The notes under the pieces: generated by a model
The model's input: only the letters and a program-made list of their open reading frames with translations
Databases searched by the model: none
What the model was told of the DNA's origin: nothing
Part shown: positions 4,824 to 11,226 of the stretch, piece by piece
How the letters are laid out: every line of letters starts with the position of its first letter
Position numbering within the stretch: the first letter of the stretch is position 1
Origin: DATAPE01 sp036265345
Lineage (GTDB): Bacteria; Actinomycetota; CADDZG01; WHSQ01
Direction of reading: 5' to 3'
Assembly: GCA_036265345.1 (NCBI GenBank)
Contig: DATAPE010000276.1
Location: forward strand, 1-11,226
Length of the DNA stretch: 11,226 nt
Made by a program: the position numbers and the translations under genes

Positions 4824-7600
4824 GCGTCACTCTCTGGCTTGAGCATCCGCCGCAGGACCAATTGCAGCACGCCGCCATTGCGGAAGTAGTTGAGCTCGAC
4901 CTCCGAGTCGATCCTGCACTCGACATCGAAGCTGATGTCGTTCCCGTCGGTTGGATGAGCCACTACGTGCAGCTCGGCATGCGGCTCGAGGCTCTCTTCA
5001 ACTCCTGTGATGTCGTAGGTCTCGTCCCCCTTCAGTCCGAGGGAGGCCGCATCGTCACCGCCGATGAACTGCAGGGGAAGGATCCCCATCGCTACCAGGT
5101 TGCTGCGGTGGATGCGCTCGAAGCTCTCGGCGATCGCCGCGCGAACCCCCAAGAGCAACGGTCCCTTGGCGGCCCAGTCACGAGAGCTACCCGACCCATA
5201 CTCCTTTCCTGCCATCAGGATGAGCGGAGTGCCTCGCTCGGCATAGGTCTGGGCGGCATCGAAGATCGTTACCTCGTCACCTTCAGGGAACAGTGTCGTC
5301 CACCCACCGGCCTTGCCTGATGCCACTAGATCGTTTCGCAAACGGATGTTGGCGAACGTTCCGCGCACCATGACCTCGTGGTTGCCGCGACGCGCGCCGT
5401 AGCTGTTGAAGTCGCGAACCTCGACGCCATGCTCGACAAGGTACTTGCCCGCGGGCGAGCTCGGCGCGATCGATCCCGCCGGAGAGATGTGATCCGTCGT
5501 AACGGAATCACCCACCTTCACCAACACGCGCGCTCCGGTTACATCGCGCAGCGCGGGAGGTTCGGGGCCCAGGTCCTGAAAGAAACCAGGCTCCCGCACG
5601 TACGACGAATCCGGATCCCACTCGTAGAGGTCTCCGGTGGGCGACGGCAAGCGCGCCCAATGCTCGTCGCCGTCGAAGATCTTCCCGTACTCGTGCCCGA
5701 AGTATTCCGATTTCACCGACACCATGGCAGCTTCGATCTCGGCGGAGGACGGCCAGATGTCCTTGAGATAGACGTCGTCCCCGTTCTCGTCGTGGCCCAG
5801 CGGGTCGGAGCCGAGATCGATGTCCACCGTCCCCGCCAGAGCGAAAGCCACGACGAGCGGAGGCGACGCGAGATAGCTCGCTTTGACCTGGGGATGGATC
5901 CGGCCCTCGAAGTTGCGATTGCCTGACAGCACCGACACCACCGCGAGGTCGTTCTCGTCCACAGCCGTCGAGACCGCCTCGGGCAGGGGGCCGGAGTTGC
6001 CGATGCACGTCGTGCACCCGAAGCCGACGACAAAGAATCCCAGCTTCTCGAGGTACTCCATCAGGCCGGCGTTCTGCAGGTAATCGGTGACCACTCGCGA
6101 TCCGGGGGCCAGGGAGGTCTTCACCCACGGCTTGGCTCGAAGGCCTTTCTCCGCGGCCTTCTTCGCGAGCAGACCCGCGGCGAGCATCACGGGAGGGTTG
6201 GAGGTATTCGTGCAACTAGTAATGGCGGCGATCACCACCGAACCATGACGAAGAGACACCGCTTCGCTCTTTCCGATGTGCGGCTCGGGGGAATCCTCAG
6301 GATGCTCGTGGGTCGTGTCGAATCCCTGCGCGTTACCACCCTCCGCCACGAGATTCGCAACCGCGATGTCGACCCCGCCGTTTCCGTCCTTCAACTCCTC
6401 CGAATAGACGCTGGTGAAGCTGTCCCACACCTTGTCGAGAGGAGACCGGTCCTGGGGCCGGCGGGGGCCGGCGACGCTCGGCACGACCGAACCCAGGTCG
6501 AGCTCCAGGGTTTCGGTGAACTGCGGGTCTGGCGTCTCGTCGGTGCGGAACATGCCTTGCTCTTTTGCGTAGCCTTCGACGAGCTCGATCAGGTTGTCGT
6601 CGCGGCCCGTCAGCCGCAGGTAGGCAAGGGTCTGGTCGTCCACCGGCCACAACGATGCGGTGGCGCCGAACTCGGGCGACATGTTCGAGAGCGTGGCCCG
6701 GTCGGCGACCGTCAGCCCTGACAGCCCCTCCCCATAGAACTCGACGAACTTGCCCACGACGCCGTGCGTTCGGAGGATCTCCGTGACCGTGAGAACGAGG
6801 TCGGTTGCCGTCACCCCGGGGCCGAGGGCCCCCGAGAAGCGGAAGCCGACCACCTTCGGAGTGAGCATCGGAAGGGGCTGGCCCAAGAGCGCGGCCTCGG
6901 CCTCGATGCCACCGACCCCCCAACCGAGGACACTCAACCCGTTCACCATCGGAGTGTGAGAGTCGGTTCCGACGAGTGAGTCCGGGATCGCAACCGGTCC
7001 GTCGCTGCTGTCGACGACCTGCACGACCTTGGCCAGGTATTCGAGGTTGACCTGGTGCACGATGCCCATCCCGGGAGGCACGACGCGGAACCCTGCAAAG
7101 GCCTGCTGTGCCCACCTCAGAAGTGAATAGCGTTCGGCATTGCGCTCGTACTCCCGTTCGACGTTGAAGTCGTACGACCCCAGCCCGCCGAAGGCATCGA
7201 CCTGGACGGAATGATCGATCACCAGGTCGACCGGCACGAGCGGATCCACATCCCGAGGGTTGCCGCCCGCACGAGCTATCGCCGAGCGCATGGCTGCAAG
7301 ATCGACCACCGCGGGGACGCCGGTGAAGTCCTGAAGGATGACGCGCGCCGGCGAGAACGCGAACTCCCGGTCCTCCAGCGGTTTGGCGCCCCAGCCCGAG
7401 AGGAACACCACGTCGTCCTCGGAGGCGAACCTGGTGCCCGCCAGGCGGAGGAGGCCCTCGAGGAGAACCTTGATCGTCATCGGGAGCAGCTCGAGCTGAG
7501 TTAAGCCCTGCTGCTGCAACGCGTCGAGGGCGTAGTACGAGACTTTTGCGCCGCCCGCTTCCAGAGAAGCTCGGGCGCCGAAAGGATCAACCTTGCTCAT
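4814..7600 (-). CDS. acnA: Aconitate hydratase A (aconitase, AcnA/IRP1 type)
   Basis: Encodes a 928-residue aconitase, which interconverts citrate and isocitrate through cis-aconitate in the TCA cycle using a [4Fe-4S] cluster. Length fits monomeric AcnA (891 residues in E. coli, 943 in Mycobacterium). The cluster ligands are Cys463 in TSCTNTSNPPVM, and Cys529 and Cys532 in GFGCTTCIGNSGPL. Other active-site segments are VIDHSVQVD (about 127-135), LVGTDSHTPMVNGLSVLGWGVGG (about 209-231) and GNRNFEGRIHP. The C-terminal swivel domain carries SVTTDHISPAGSI, NSYGARRGNHEVMVRGTFAN and KEYGSGSSRDWAAKGP. ATG 7600 is preceded by GGGAG about ten bases upstream on this strand. It lies downstream of the lipoprotein gene on the same strand, but hairpins between them argue for separate transcripts. 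I found no convincing promoter in the 93-base gap. All catalytic motifs appear intact. Confidence 0.97.
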   Translation of the reverse strand: MSKVDPFGARASLEAGGAKVSYYALDALQQQGLTQLELLPMTIKVLLEGLLRLAGTRFASEDDVVFLSGWGAKPLEDREFAFSPARVILQDFTGVPAVVDLAAMRSAIARAGGNPRDVDPLVPVDLVIDHSVQVDAFGGLGSYDFNVEREYERNAERYSLLRWAQQAFAGFRVVPPGMGIVHQVNLEYLAKVVQVVDSSDGPVAIPDSLVGTDSHTPMVNGLSVLGWGVGGIEAEAALLGQPLPMLTPKVVGFRFSGALGPGVTATDLVLTVTEILRTHGVVGKFVEFYGEGLSGLTVADRATLSNMSPEFGATASLWPVDDQTLAYLRLTGRDDNLIELVEGYAKEQGMFRTDETPDPQFTETLELDLGSVVPSVAGPRRPQDRSPLDKVWDSFTSVYSEELKDGNGGVDIAVANLVAEGGNAQGFDTTHEHPEDSPEPHIGKSEAVSLRHGSVVIAAITSCTNTSNPPVMLAAGLLAKKAAEKGLRAKPWVKTSLAPGSRVVTDYLQNAGLMEYLEKLGFFVVGFGCTTCIGNSGPLPEAVSTAVDENDLAVVSVLSGNRNFEGRIHPQVKASYLASPPLVVAFALAGTVDIDLGSDPLGHDENGDDVYLKDIWPSSAEIEAAMVSVKSEYFGHEYGKIFDGDEHWARLPSPTGDLYEWDPDSSYVREPGFFQDLGPEPPALRDVTGARVLVKVGDSVTTDHISPAGSIAPSSPAGKYLVEHGVEVRDFNSYGARRGNHEVMVRGTFANIRLRNDLVASGKAGGWTTLFPEGDEVTIFDAAQTYAERGTPLILMAGKEYGSGSSRDWAAKGPLLLGVRAAIAESFERIHRSNLVAMGILPLQFIGGDDAASLGLKGDETYDITGVEESLEPHAELHVVAHPTDGNDISFDVECRIDSEVELNYFRNGGVLQLVLRRMLKPESDAPA

Positions 7601-7624
7601 GGGCGAGCGTCTCCCGGCTTGGAT

Positions 7625-7667
7625 TCCGTGACCATCGAGAGTAAACCCTCGATTTCGTGGTCACGGA
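7625..7667. other. Long nested inverted repeat upstream of acnA
   Basis: A perfect 10-base inverted repeat, TCCGTGACCA (7625-7634) and TGGTCACGGA (7658-7667), encloses a second one, TCGAG (7635-7639) and CTCGA (7648-7652). The structure has a 5-base bulge and an 8-base loop. In RNA this would be a strong hairpin in either direction. It lies 24 bases upstream of the acnA start codon and 26 bases after the lipoprotein stop. No T tract follows. It may be a terminator, an acnA leader element or a protein-binding site. Confidence 0.65.
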
Positions 7668-7681
7668 GCCTGGCTAGGCTC
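7666..7681. terminator. Second inverted repeat just after the lipoprotein stop
   Basis: GAGCCT (7666-7671) and AGGCTC (7676-7681) pair perfectly around a four-base loop, 12 bases beyond the lipoprotein stop codon. It abuts the larger inverted repeat at 7625-7667, sharing two bases with it. Tandem hairpins at this place suggest a transcript end for the lipoprotein gene, though neither has a T run. Confidence 0.4.
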
Positions 7682-7693
7682 GCAGAGAAACGG

Positions 7694-8824
7694 CTAGAGG
7701 TGGAGCGAGGGGCAGTGGTGGGCCAGCTGCTTTAGCTGCGGCTTGGGGAGCCTTGCAGCGAACGCCCGTAGCTGACTCGCCGTAAGGGTTTTCAGTTGCG
7801 AGCACTTTATGAGGGCCGCGGTGGGGGCCGACGCGCCGCTGCTTGACGACACTGATTTTTCTCCCATGAAGCTCTTTTGGAGCGCCTTGAGGTCTACCGG
7901 AACGGCCCCCGCCGGCGCGGTGATCGTGCCGGTGAAGTCCTTGAACGTCATGCGGATCGCCAGGGTGTGAACGCCCGCGGGAAGCGGCTGGCCACCGAAT
8001 GCCGCGAACTGACGAACGTCGAGCTCTAGCTGGGTGAGCTTGCCGTCGCGAACCCATGCATCTAGCCTGATGTTCTTGTCGGGGATGGAGCCTGGATCGG
8101 GCAGCGACGCGCCGGGCGGCAATCCGGCTCCCAGGTTGGAGATCAGATCCTGGATCCCGGCGTAAGCCTGGCGGGCGGGAACATCGATCGCCAGATGCTC
8201 GCCGGCGGAATCGTCACCGACTCTGGTCACCTTCGCCGAACTGAGCAGCCGCTGGAAGAAGGCGTTGCGAGCCTGGCTCTGCTTGTCGCCCTGCATAGGA
8301 ACCGACTTGGCGGCGAGCTTGTCCAGGCCGGCGAGCGACAGCCACTTTCCTTGCAGGGCGGGCACCGCGAAGTCGAGGCCCGAAGCTTTGGCTTCCTTGA
8401 CCACACGCTGAATCTCTGCCGGGCTCTGCCCGAAGGTCTTCAGCAGGCCCATCGCGTCCACGCGGACGTACAAGGTGCGGTTCACGGTCCTGGTCTCGAT
8501 GGCGCTCTGGTCGCTGCCGATGCGGACTGTTATCTCGGAGCTGGCGTCCCGGGGGTTGGATGCGTGTGTGTGAGAAACCGTGATCGACGAGTTCAACAGG
8601 ATGTCTGCCTTGGCCCCCAAGGATCCGCCACCTTGGGCCGTCAACGCTTGCAGCGACTGAGGATCGGAATGCAGCGTCAGGGTCACGGTCGAGGGGGCGT
8701 TCTGTAACTTGAGCAGGGCCACCAGGAGGGTGCCTTCGGGGTCTCCCGAAGTCTTGTCGGACGAGGATCCGCACGCGGTGGCGAGGAGGGCAGAGGCAAG
8801 CAGAACGATGAGAAGGCGGCGCAC
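7694..8824 (-). CDS. Putative secreted lipoprotein, LppX/LprG-like by general pattern, unknown function
   Basis: Encodes a 376-residue protein from GTG 8824. It starts MRRLLIVLLASALLATAC, a short signal peptide with a lipobox (LATAC) whose Cys18 would be lipidated, followed by a Ser/Gly-rich linker (GSSSDKTSGD). The mature part (about 30-320) is rich in alternating hydrophobic/polar strands, with RTLYVRVDAMGLLKTF and GKWLSLAGLDKLAAKS. That resembles the general layout of LppX/LprG-type actinobacterial lipid-binding lipoproteins, but I do not recognise a specific family. After a Ser-rich linker (SVSSSSGAS) comes a helical tail with Cys341 and Cys371, which may form a disulfide outside the membrane. 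GTG 8824 has AAGGGAG eight bases upstream; an in-frame TTG at 8848 lacks one. It is divergent from pgi. The lipoprotein call is firm; the function is open. Confidence 0.8.
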   Translation of the reverse strand: MRRLLIVLLASALLATACGSSSDKTSGDPEGTLLVALLKLQNAPSTVTLTLHSDPQSLQALTAQGGGSLGAKADILLNSSITVSHTHASNPRDASSEITVRIGSDQSAIETRTVNRTLYVRVDAMGLLKTFGQSPAEIQRVVKEAKASGLDFAVPALQGKWLSLAGLDKLAAKSVPMQGDKQSQARNAFFQRLLSSAKVTRVGDDSAGEHLAIDVPARQAYAGIQDLISNLGAGLPPGASLPDPGSIPDKNIRLDAWVRDGKLTQLELDVRQFAAFGGQPLPAGVHTLAIRMTFKDFTGTITAPAGAVPVDLKALQKSFMGEKSVSSSSGASAPTAALIKCSQLKTLTASQLRAFAARLPKPQLKQLAHHCPSLHL

Positions 8825-8920
8825 CGAGGAAACTCCCTTGCTAGACAACTCGAGTCACGTTCAGTATGGGTCATGTTTCGGCCTGCGGGTGCCCGAGCGT
8901 GAGCGTTTGCGCCACTTGCG

Positions 8921-8926
8921 TAGCAT
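8921..8926 (+). promoter_or_regulatory. Candidate -10 element for a leaderless pgi transcript
   Basis: TAGCAT fits the actinobacterial TANNNT -10 pattern and ends exactly 6 bases before the pgi ATG, so transcription would be expected to begin at or next to the A of the start codon. No recognisable Shine-Dalgarno lies upstream of this ATG, and no good -35 box is seen. The 108-base divergent region 8825-8932 shows no other clear element; a CATACT on the minus strand (8863-8868) is a weak -10 candidate for the lipoprotein gene. Confidence 0.45.
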
Positions 8927-8932
8927 GAGCGC

Positions 8933-10453
8933 ATGGGAGAGAAACTGGACACGCACGGGGCATCCCCAGGGGGCGGCCCGGAGGCGGACGCTTCCCTTGT
9001 TACGCGCATCTGGGACAAGGATCCGTCGGCGTGGGCCCCCGGAGAGGACGATCCCCGTGACCGGTTGGGGTGGCTCGAATTGCCTGAGGTGATGCAGCCC
9101 GAGGTCGACGGGCTCGAATCGTTCGCAGCAGACATCGAGGCCGCATCCGTCTCCACCGTGGTGCTTCTGGGGATGGGTGGCTCCAGTCTTGCCCCCGAGG
9201 TCTTCGCCCACACGTTCGGGCCCTCCGACAGTCATCCCTCATTGATCGTGCTCGATTCGACTCATCCCGATCAGATCAGGGCGGTCACCGAGCGTCTCGA
9301 CCTCGACACAACACTGTTTATCGTTTCGAGCAAGTCCGGCGGCACGATCGAGACCATGTCGCTCTATCGCTACTTCCGCGCCCGGATCGACGACGGCAAC
9401 CGATTCATCGCGATCACCGACCCGGGAACCTCGCTCGAGAAGCTCGCCGGAGCGGAAGGTTTCCGCGCCGTGTTCCAGAATCGCCCCGACATCGGTGGTC
9501 GCTACTCGGCGCTGTCACATTTCGGCCTGGTACCGGCGGCTCTCGTGGGCGCGCCTATCCGTGACCTTCTCGAGTCCGCGGCAACGATGGCGCGGCAGTG
9601 CCGTGAGCCGGGGGACTCGAACCCGGGACTCGCACTGGGCAACGCGATCGGCGGACCGGCGGCGCGGGGCCAGGACAAGCTGACGTTCTCGATCTCGGAT
9701 GGCATCGTCTCGTTCGGCACCTGGGTGGAGCAGCTGATCGCCGAATCCACCGGTAAGCAAGGTCGCGGGATAGTGCCGGTTGTCGATGAACCGCTAGCCC
9801 CAACCGCTGGGTACGGCGCCGACCGTCTCTTCGTTTCGATCCGCCTCCAGGACGATCCGGGCAGGAAGCGTGCAGAGCCGACCCCCGGGATCGAGATCGA
9901 ATCGGCGTCACCGCTCCAGCTTGGGGCTGAGATGTTCCGGTGGGAGTTCGCCACGGCGGTGGCTGGATCGATCCTCGGAATCAACGCGTTCGATCAGCCG
10001 AACGTGGAAGCGGCCAAACGCGCGGGGCGGGAGGTGTTGGACTCTGGAGACGACATCGAATGGGCGGAAGATGACCCCGGCGAAGTGTTCGAGGGTGCGG
10101 CTCCTCCCGACCTGGCGTGCCTTCTGGCCTTCGCACCATCCTCGGCCGGCAACCGCGAGATCCTGGAAGCGGGCCGGCGGAAGGTTCTCCTCGACCACGG
10201 CGTTGCCACCATGAGTGGTTTTGGCCCTCGCTACCTTCATTCCACAGGTCAGCTTCACAAAGGAGGCAAGAAGGATGTCCGCGCCGTGGTGATCCTCGAT
10301 TCGCCCGAGCACGATCAGCCCATCCCGGGATCGCCGCACACGTTCGGCCGTTTGGTCACTGCACAAGCCGCGGGCGACGCGCGCGCCCTGCGCGAGGCCG
10401 GACAGCGCGTCACGCGTACGAGCTGGCAGAAGTTTGCGGAGTGGGCATCGTGA
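8933..10453 (+). CDS. pgi: Glucose-6-phosphate isomerase (PGI module of the Tal-Pgi fusion type)
   Basis: Encodes a 506-residue phosphosugar isomerase that interconverts glucose 6-phosphate and fructose 6-phosphate in the cytoplasm. Tandem SIS-domain motifs are visible: LLGMGGSSLAPEV (78-90), SSKSGGTIET (132-141; canonical PGIs read SKSGTT), TDPGTSL, GGRYSALSHFGLVPAAL (188-204), ESTGKQGRG (271-279), GINAFDQPNVEAAK (349-362) with the conserved Lys near the active site, and STGQLHKGG (437-445). This wording matches the PGI half of bifunctional transaldolase/PGI proteins better than E. coli Pgi (549 residues), but no transaldolase domain is attached and none lies upstream. The N-terminal 20 residues are Gly/Pro-rich and probably disordered. 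It lacks a Shine-Dalgarno, so it may be leaderless. It overlaps zwf by 4 bases, which points to joint control of the glucose 6-phosphate branch point. Confidence 0.92.
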   Translation: MGEKLDTHGASPGGGPEADASLVTRIWDKDPSAWAPGEDDPRDRLGWLELPEVMQPEVDGLESFAADIEAASVSTVVLLGMGGSSLAPEVFAHTFGPSDSHPSLIVLDSTHPDQIRAVTERLDLDTTLFIVSSKSGGTIETMSLYRYFRARIDDGNRFIAITDPGTSLEKLAGAEGFRAVFQNRPDIGGRYSALSHFGLVPAALVGAPIRDLLESAATMARQCREPGDSNPGLALGNAIGGPAARGQDKLTFSISDGIVSFGTWVEQLIAESTGKQGRGIVPVVDEPLAPTAGYGADRLFVSIRLQDDPGRKRAEPTPGIEIESASPLQLGAEMFRWEFATAVAGSILGINAFDQPNVEAAKRAGREVLDSGDDIEWAEDDPGEVFEGAAPPDLACLLAFAPSSAGNREILEAGRRKVLLDHGVATMSGFGPRYLHSTGQLHKGGKKDVRAVVILDSPEHDQPIPGSPHTFGRLVTAQAAGDARALREAGQRVTRTSWQKFAEWAS

Positions 10454-11226
10454 CGGTCGAGTGGATCAAGACACCCGAGGATCACGTGATCGTGGTTCTG
10501 GGTGCCACAGGCGACCTTGCCAGGAAGAAGCTTCTCCCGGCGCTCTTTCACCTCGACTTCGAAGACCTGATGCCGAAGCACTACCTCATCATTGGCAGCT
10601 CGAAGCAGGAGCTGACGAACGAAGGGTTTCGCGATTTCACCCGCAAGGCAGTCGACGAGTTCTGCAAATGCAGCTCCACCGAGGGCCATTGGGAGGAGTT
10701 CTCGTCACGCCTCTCCTATGTTCCCGGCGAGTTCGGTCCCAACGATTACGGGCCCCTCAGCGATGCGATCCGCAAAGCCGAAGCCGAGATCGGCGGCGAC
10801 CCTCCGCGGCGGCTCTTCTACCTTGCCGTGCCTCCCCCTGCCTTCGGACCGATCACGGAAGGCATCGGCGCCGCGGGACTAGAAGAGCGGGCGCGCGTGA
10901 TCTACGAGAAGCCGTTTGGCTTGGACATGAAGTCGTTCCAACAGCTTAATGCCACGGTTCAGGACGTGCTTGACGAAGATCAGGTCTACAGGATCGACCA
11001 CTTCCTCGGCAAGGAGACCGTCCAGAACATCCTGGCGTTCAGGTTCGCCAACGGCATGTTCGAACCGATCTGGAACCGCGACCACATCGATCACGTGCAG
11101 ATCGATGTACCGGAGGACATCGGTATCGGTGGGCGCGGAGGGTTCTACGAAAAGACCGGCGCTTTCCGCGACATGATCGTCACCCACCTTTTCCAGGTGC
11201 TCAGCTTCATCGCTTTGGAGCCTCCT
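10450..11226 (+). CDS. zwf: Glucose-6-phosphate 1-dehydrogenase (partial, 3' end outside window)
   Basis: The first 259 codons are visible, about half of a usual protein of about 500 residues, and the frame is open to the window end. The enzyme oxidises glucose 6-phosphate to 6-phosphogluconolactone with NAD(P)+, the entry to the oxidative pentose phosphate pathway. The Rossmann motif GATGDLARKKLLPAL (18-32) binds the cofactor. LFYLAVPP and YEKPFG (152-157) precede the active-site signature RIDHFLGKE (181-189), whose Asp-His and Lys bind and position glucose 6-phosphate. FANGMFEPIWNRDHIDHVQI then opens the second domain. GTG 10450 overlaps the pgi TGA as GTGA, and CGGAG at 10437-10441 lies 8 bases upstream. 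An in-frame GTG at 10441 is possible but has a poorer site. Many actinobacteria continue with opcA and pgl; that cannot be seen here. Confidence 0.95.
   Translation, partial: MTVEWIKTPEDHVIVVLGATGDLARKKLLPALFHLDFEDLMPKHYLIIGSSKQELTNEGFRDFTRKAVDEFCKCSSTEGHWEEFSSRLSYVPGEFGPNDYGPLSDAIRKAEAEIGGDPPRRLFYLAVPPPAFGPITEGIGAAGLEERARVIYEKPFGLDMKSFQQLNATVQDVLDEDQVYRIDHFLGKETVQNILAFRFANGMFEPIWNRDHIDHVQIDVPEDIGIGGRGGFYEKTGAFRDMIVTHLFQVLSFIALEPP

Noticed and set aside
4799..4830. Strong intrinsic terminator between rpsI and acnA
   Set aside because: The GCCGGC hairpin is short and has no following T run on either strand, so it is kept only as a weak candidate.
7663..7684. DtxR/IdeR-like iron box upstream of acnA
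   Set aside because: The small palindrome contains TAGGCT, but most positions of the 19-base IdeR consensus do not match. It fits a simple hairpin better.
8825..8848. TTG 8848 as the lipoprotein start
   Set aside because: No Shine-Dalgarno precedes it. AAGGGAG is correctly spaced for GTG 8824, which also gives a standard short lipoprotein signal peptide. TTG remains possible and would add 8 residues.
1..11226. Mobile element, CRISPR array, defence or biosynthetic system
   Set aside because: All sizeable genes are recognised housekeeping genes except one lipoprotein. No transposase, integrase, direct-repeat array or tRNA-associated boundary was seen.

Overview
This GC-rich window is ordinary chromosomal housekeeping DNA, most likely from an actinomycete-type bacterium (Actinomycetota), perhaps a deep or uncultured lineage. 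The evidence is the gene order rpmJ-rpsM-rpsK-rpsD-rpoA-rplQ-truA-rplM-rpsI with rpsD between rpsK and rpoA, the zinc-binding (C+) forms of L36 and S4, an L17 with a long acidic tail, the frequent GTG/TTG starts, a large AcnA-type aconitase, and a PGI of the kind found fused to transaldolase. I cannot name a genus from this.

Layout. Positions 1-3843 (+ strand) hold the distal part of the S10/spc/alpha ribosomal cluster: the last 13 codons of rpmJ (L36), then rpsM (S13), rpsK (S11), rpsD (S4), rpoA (RNA polymerase alpha), rplQ (L17) and truA (tRNA pseudouridine synthase). Genes are separated by a few bases or overlap, except for a 60-base gap with a hairpin before rpoA. A compact hinge at about 3820-3870 has a hairpin followed by a good promoter match, whose -35 box contains the truA stop codon. 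It probably starts the rplM-rpsI (L13-S9) transcript at 3919-4798.

Positions 4814-8824 are on the minus strand: a lipoprotein gene of unknown function, transcribed first, then acnA (aconitase). A 93-base gap between them contains two inverted repeats. rpsI and acnA converge with only 15 bases between them.

From 8933 the plus strand resumes with pgi (glucose-6-phosphate isomerase), overlapped by 4 bases with zwf (glucose-6-phosphate dehydrogenase), which runs off the window end. Together these place glucose 6-phosphate at the branch between glycolysis and the oxidative pentose phosphate pathway. pgi has no Shine-Dalgarno and may be translated from a leaderless mRNA.

No gene-free stretch exceeds about 110 bases. 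I see no tRNA, rRNA, CRISPR array, insertion sequence, prophage or defence genes, and no convincing evidence of a novel multi-gene system. The points worth a second look are a probable CTG start for truA, the promoter/terminator hinge before rplM, the probable leaderless pgi, the stand-alone PGI half of a Tal-Pgi type enzyme, the repeat tail of L17, and the lipoprotein with a cysteine-bracketed C-terminal segment.
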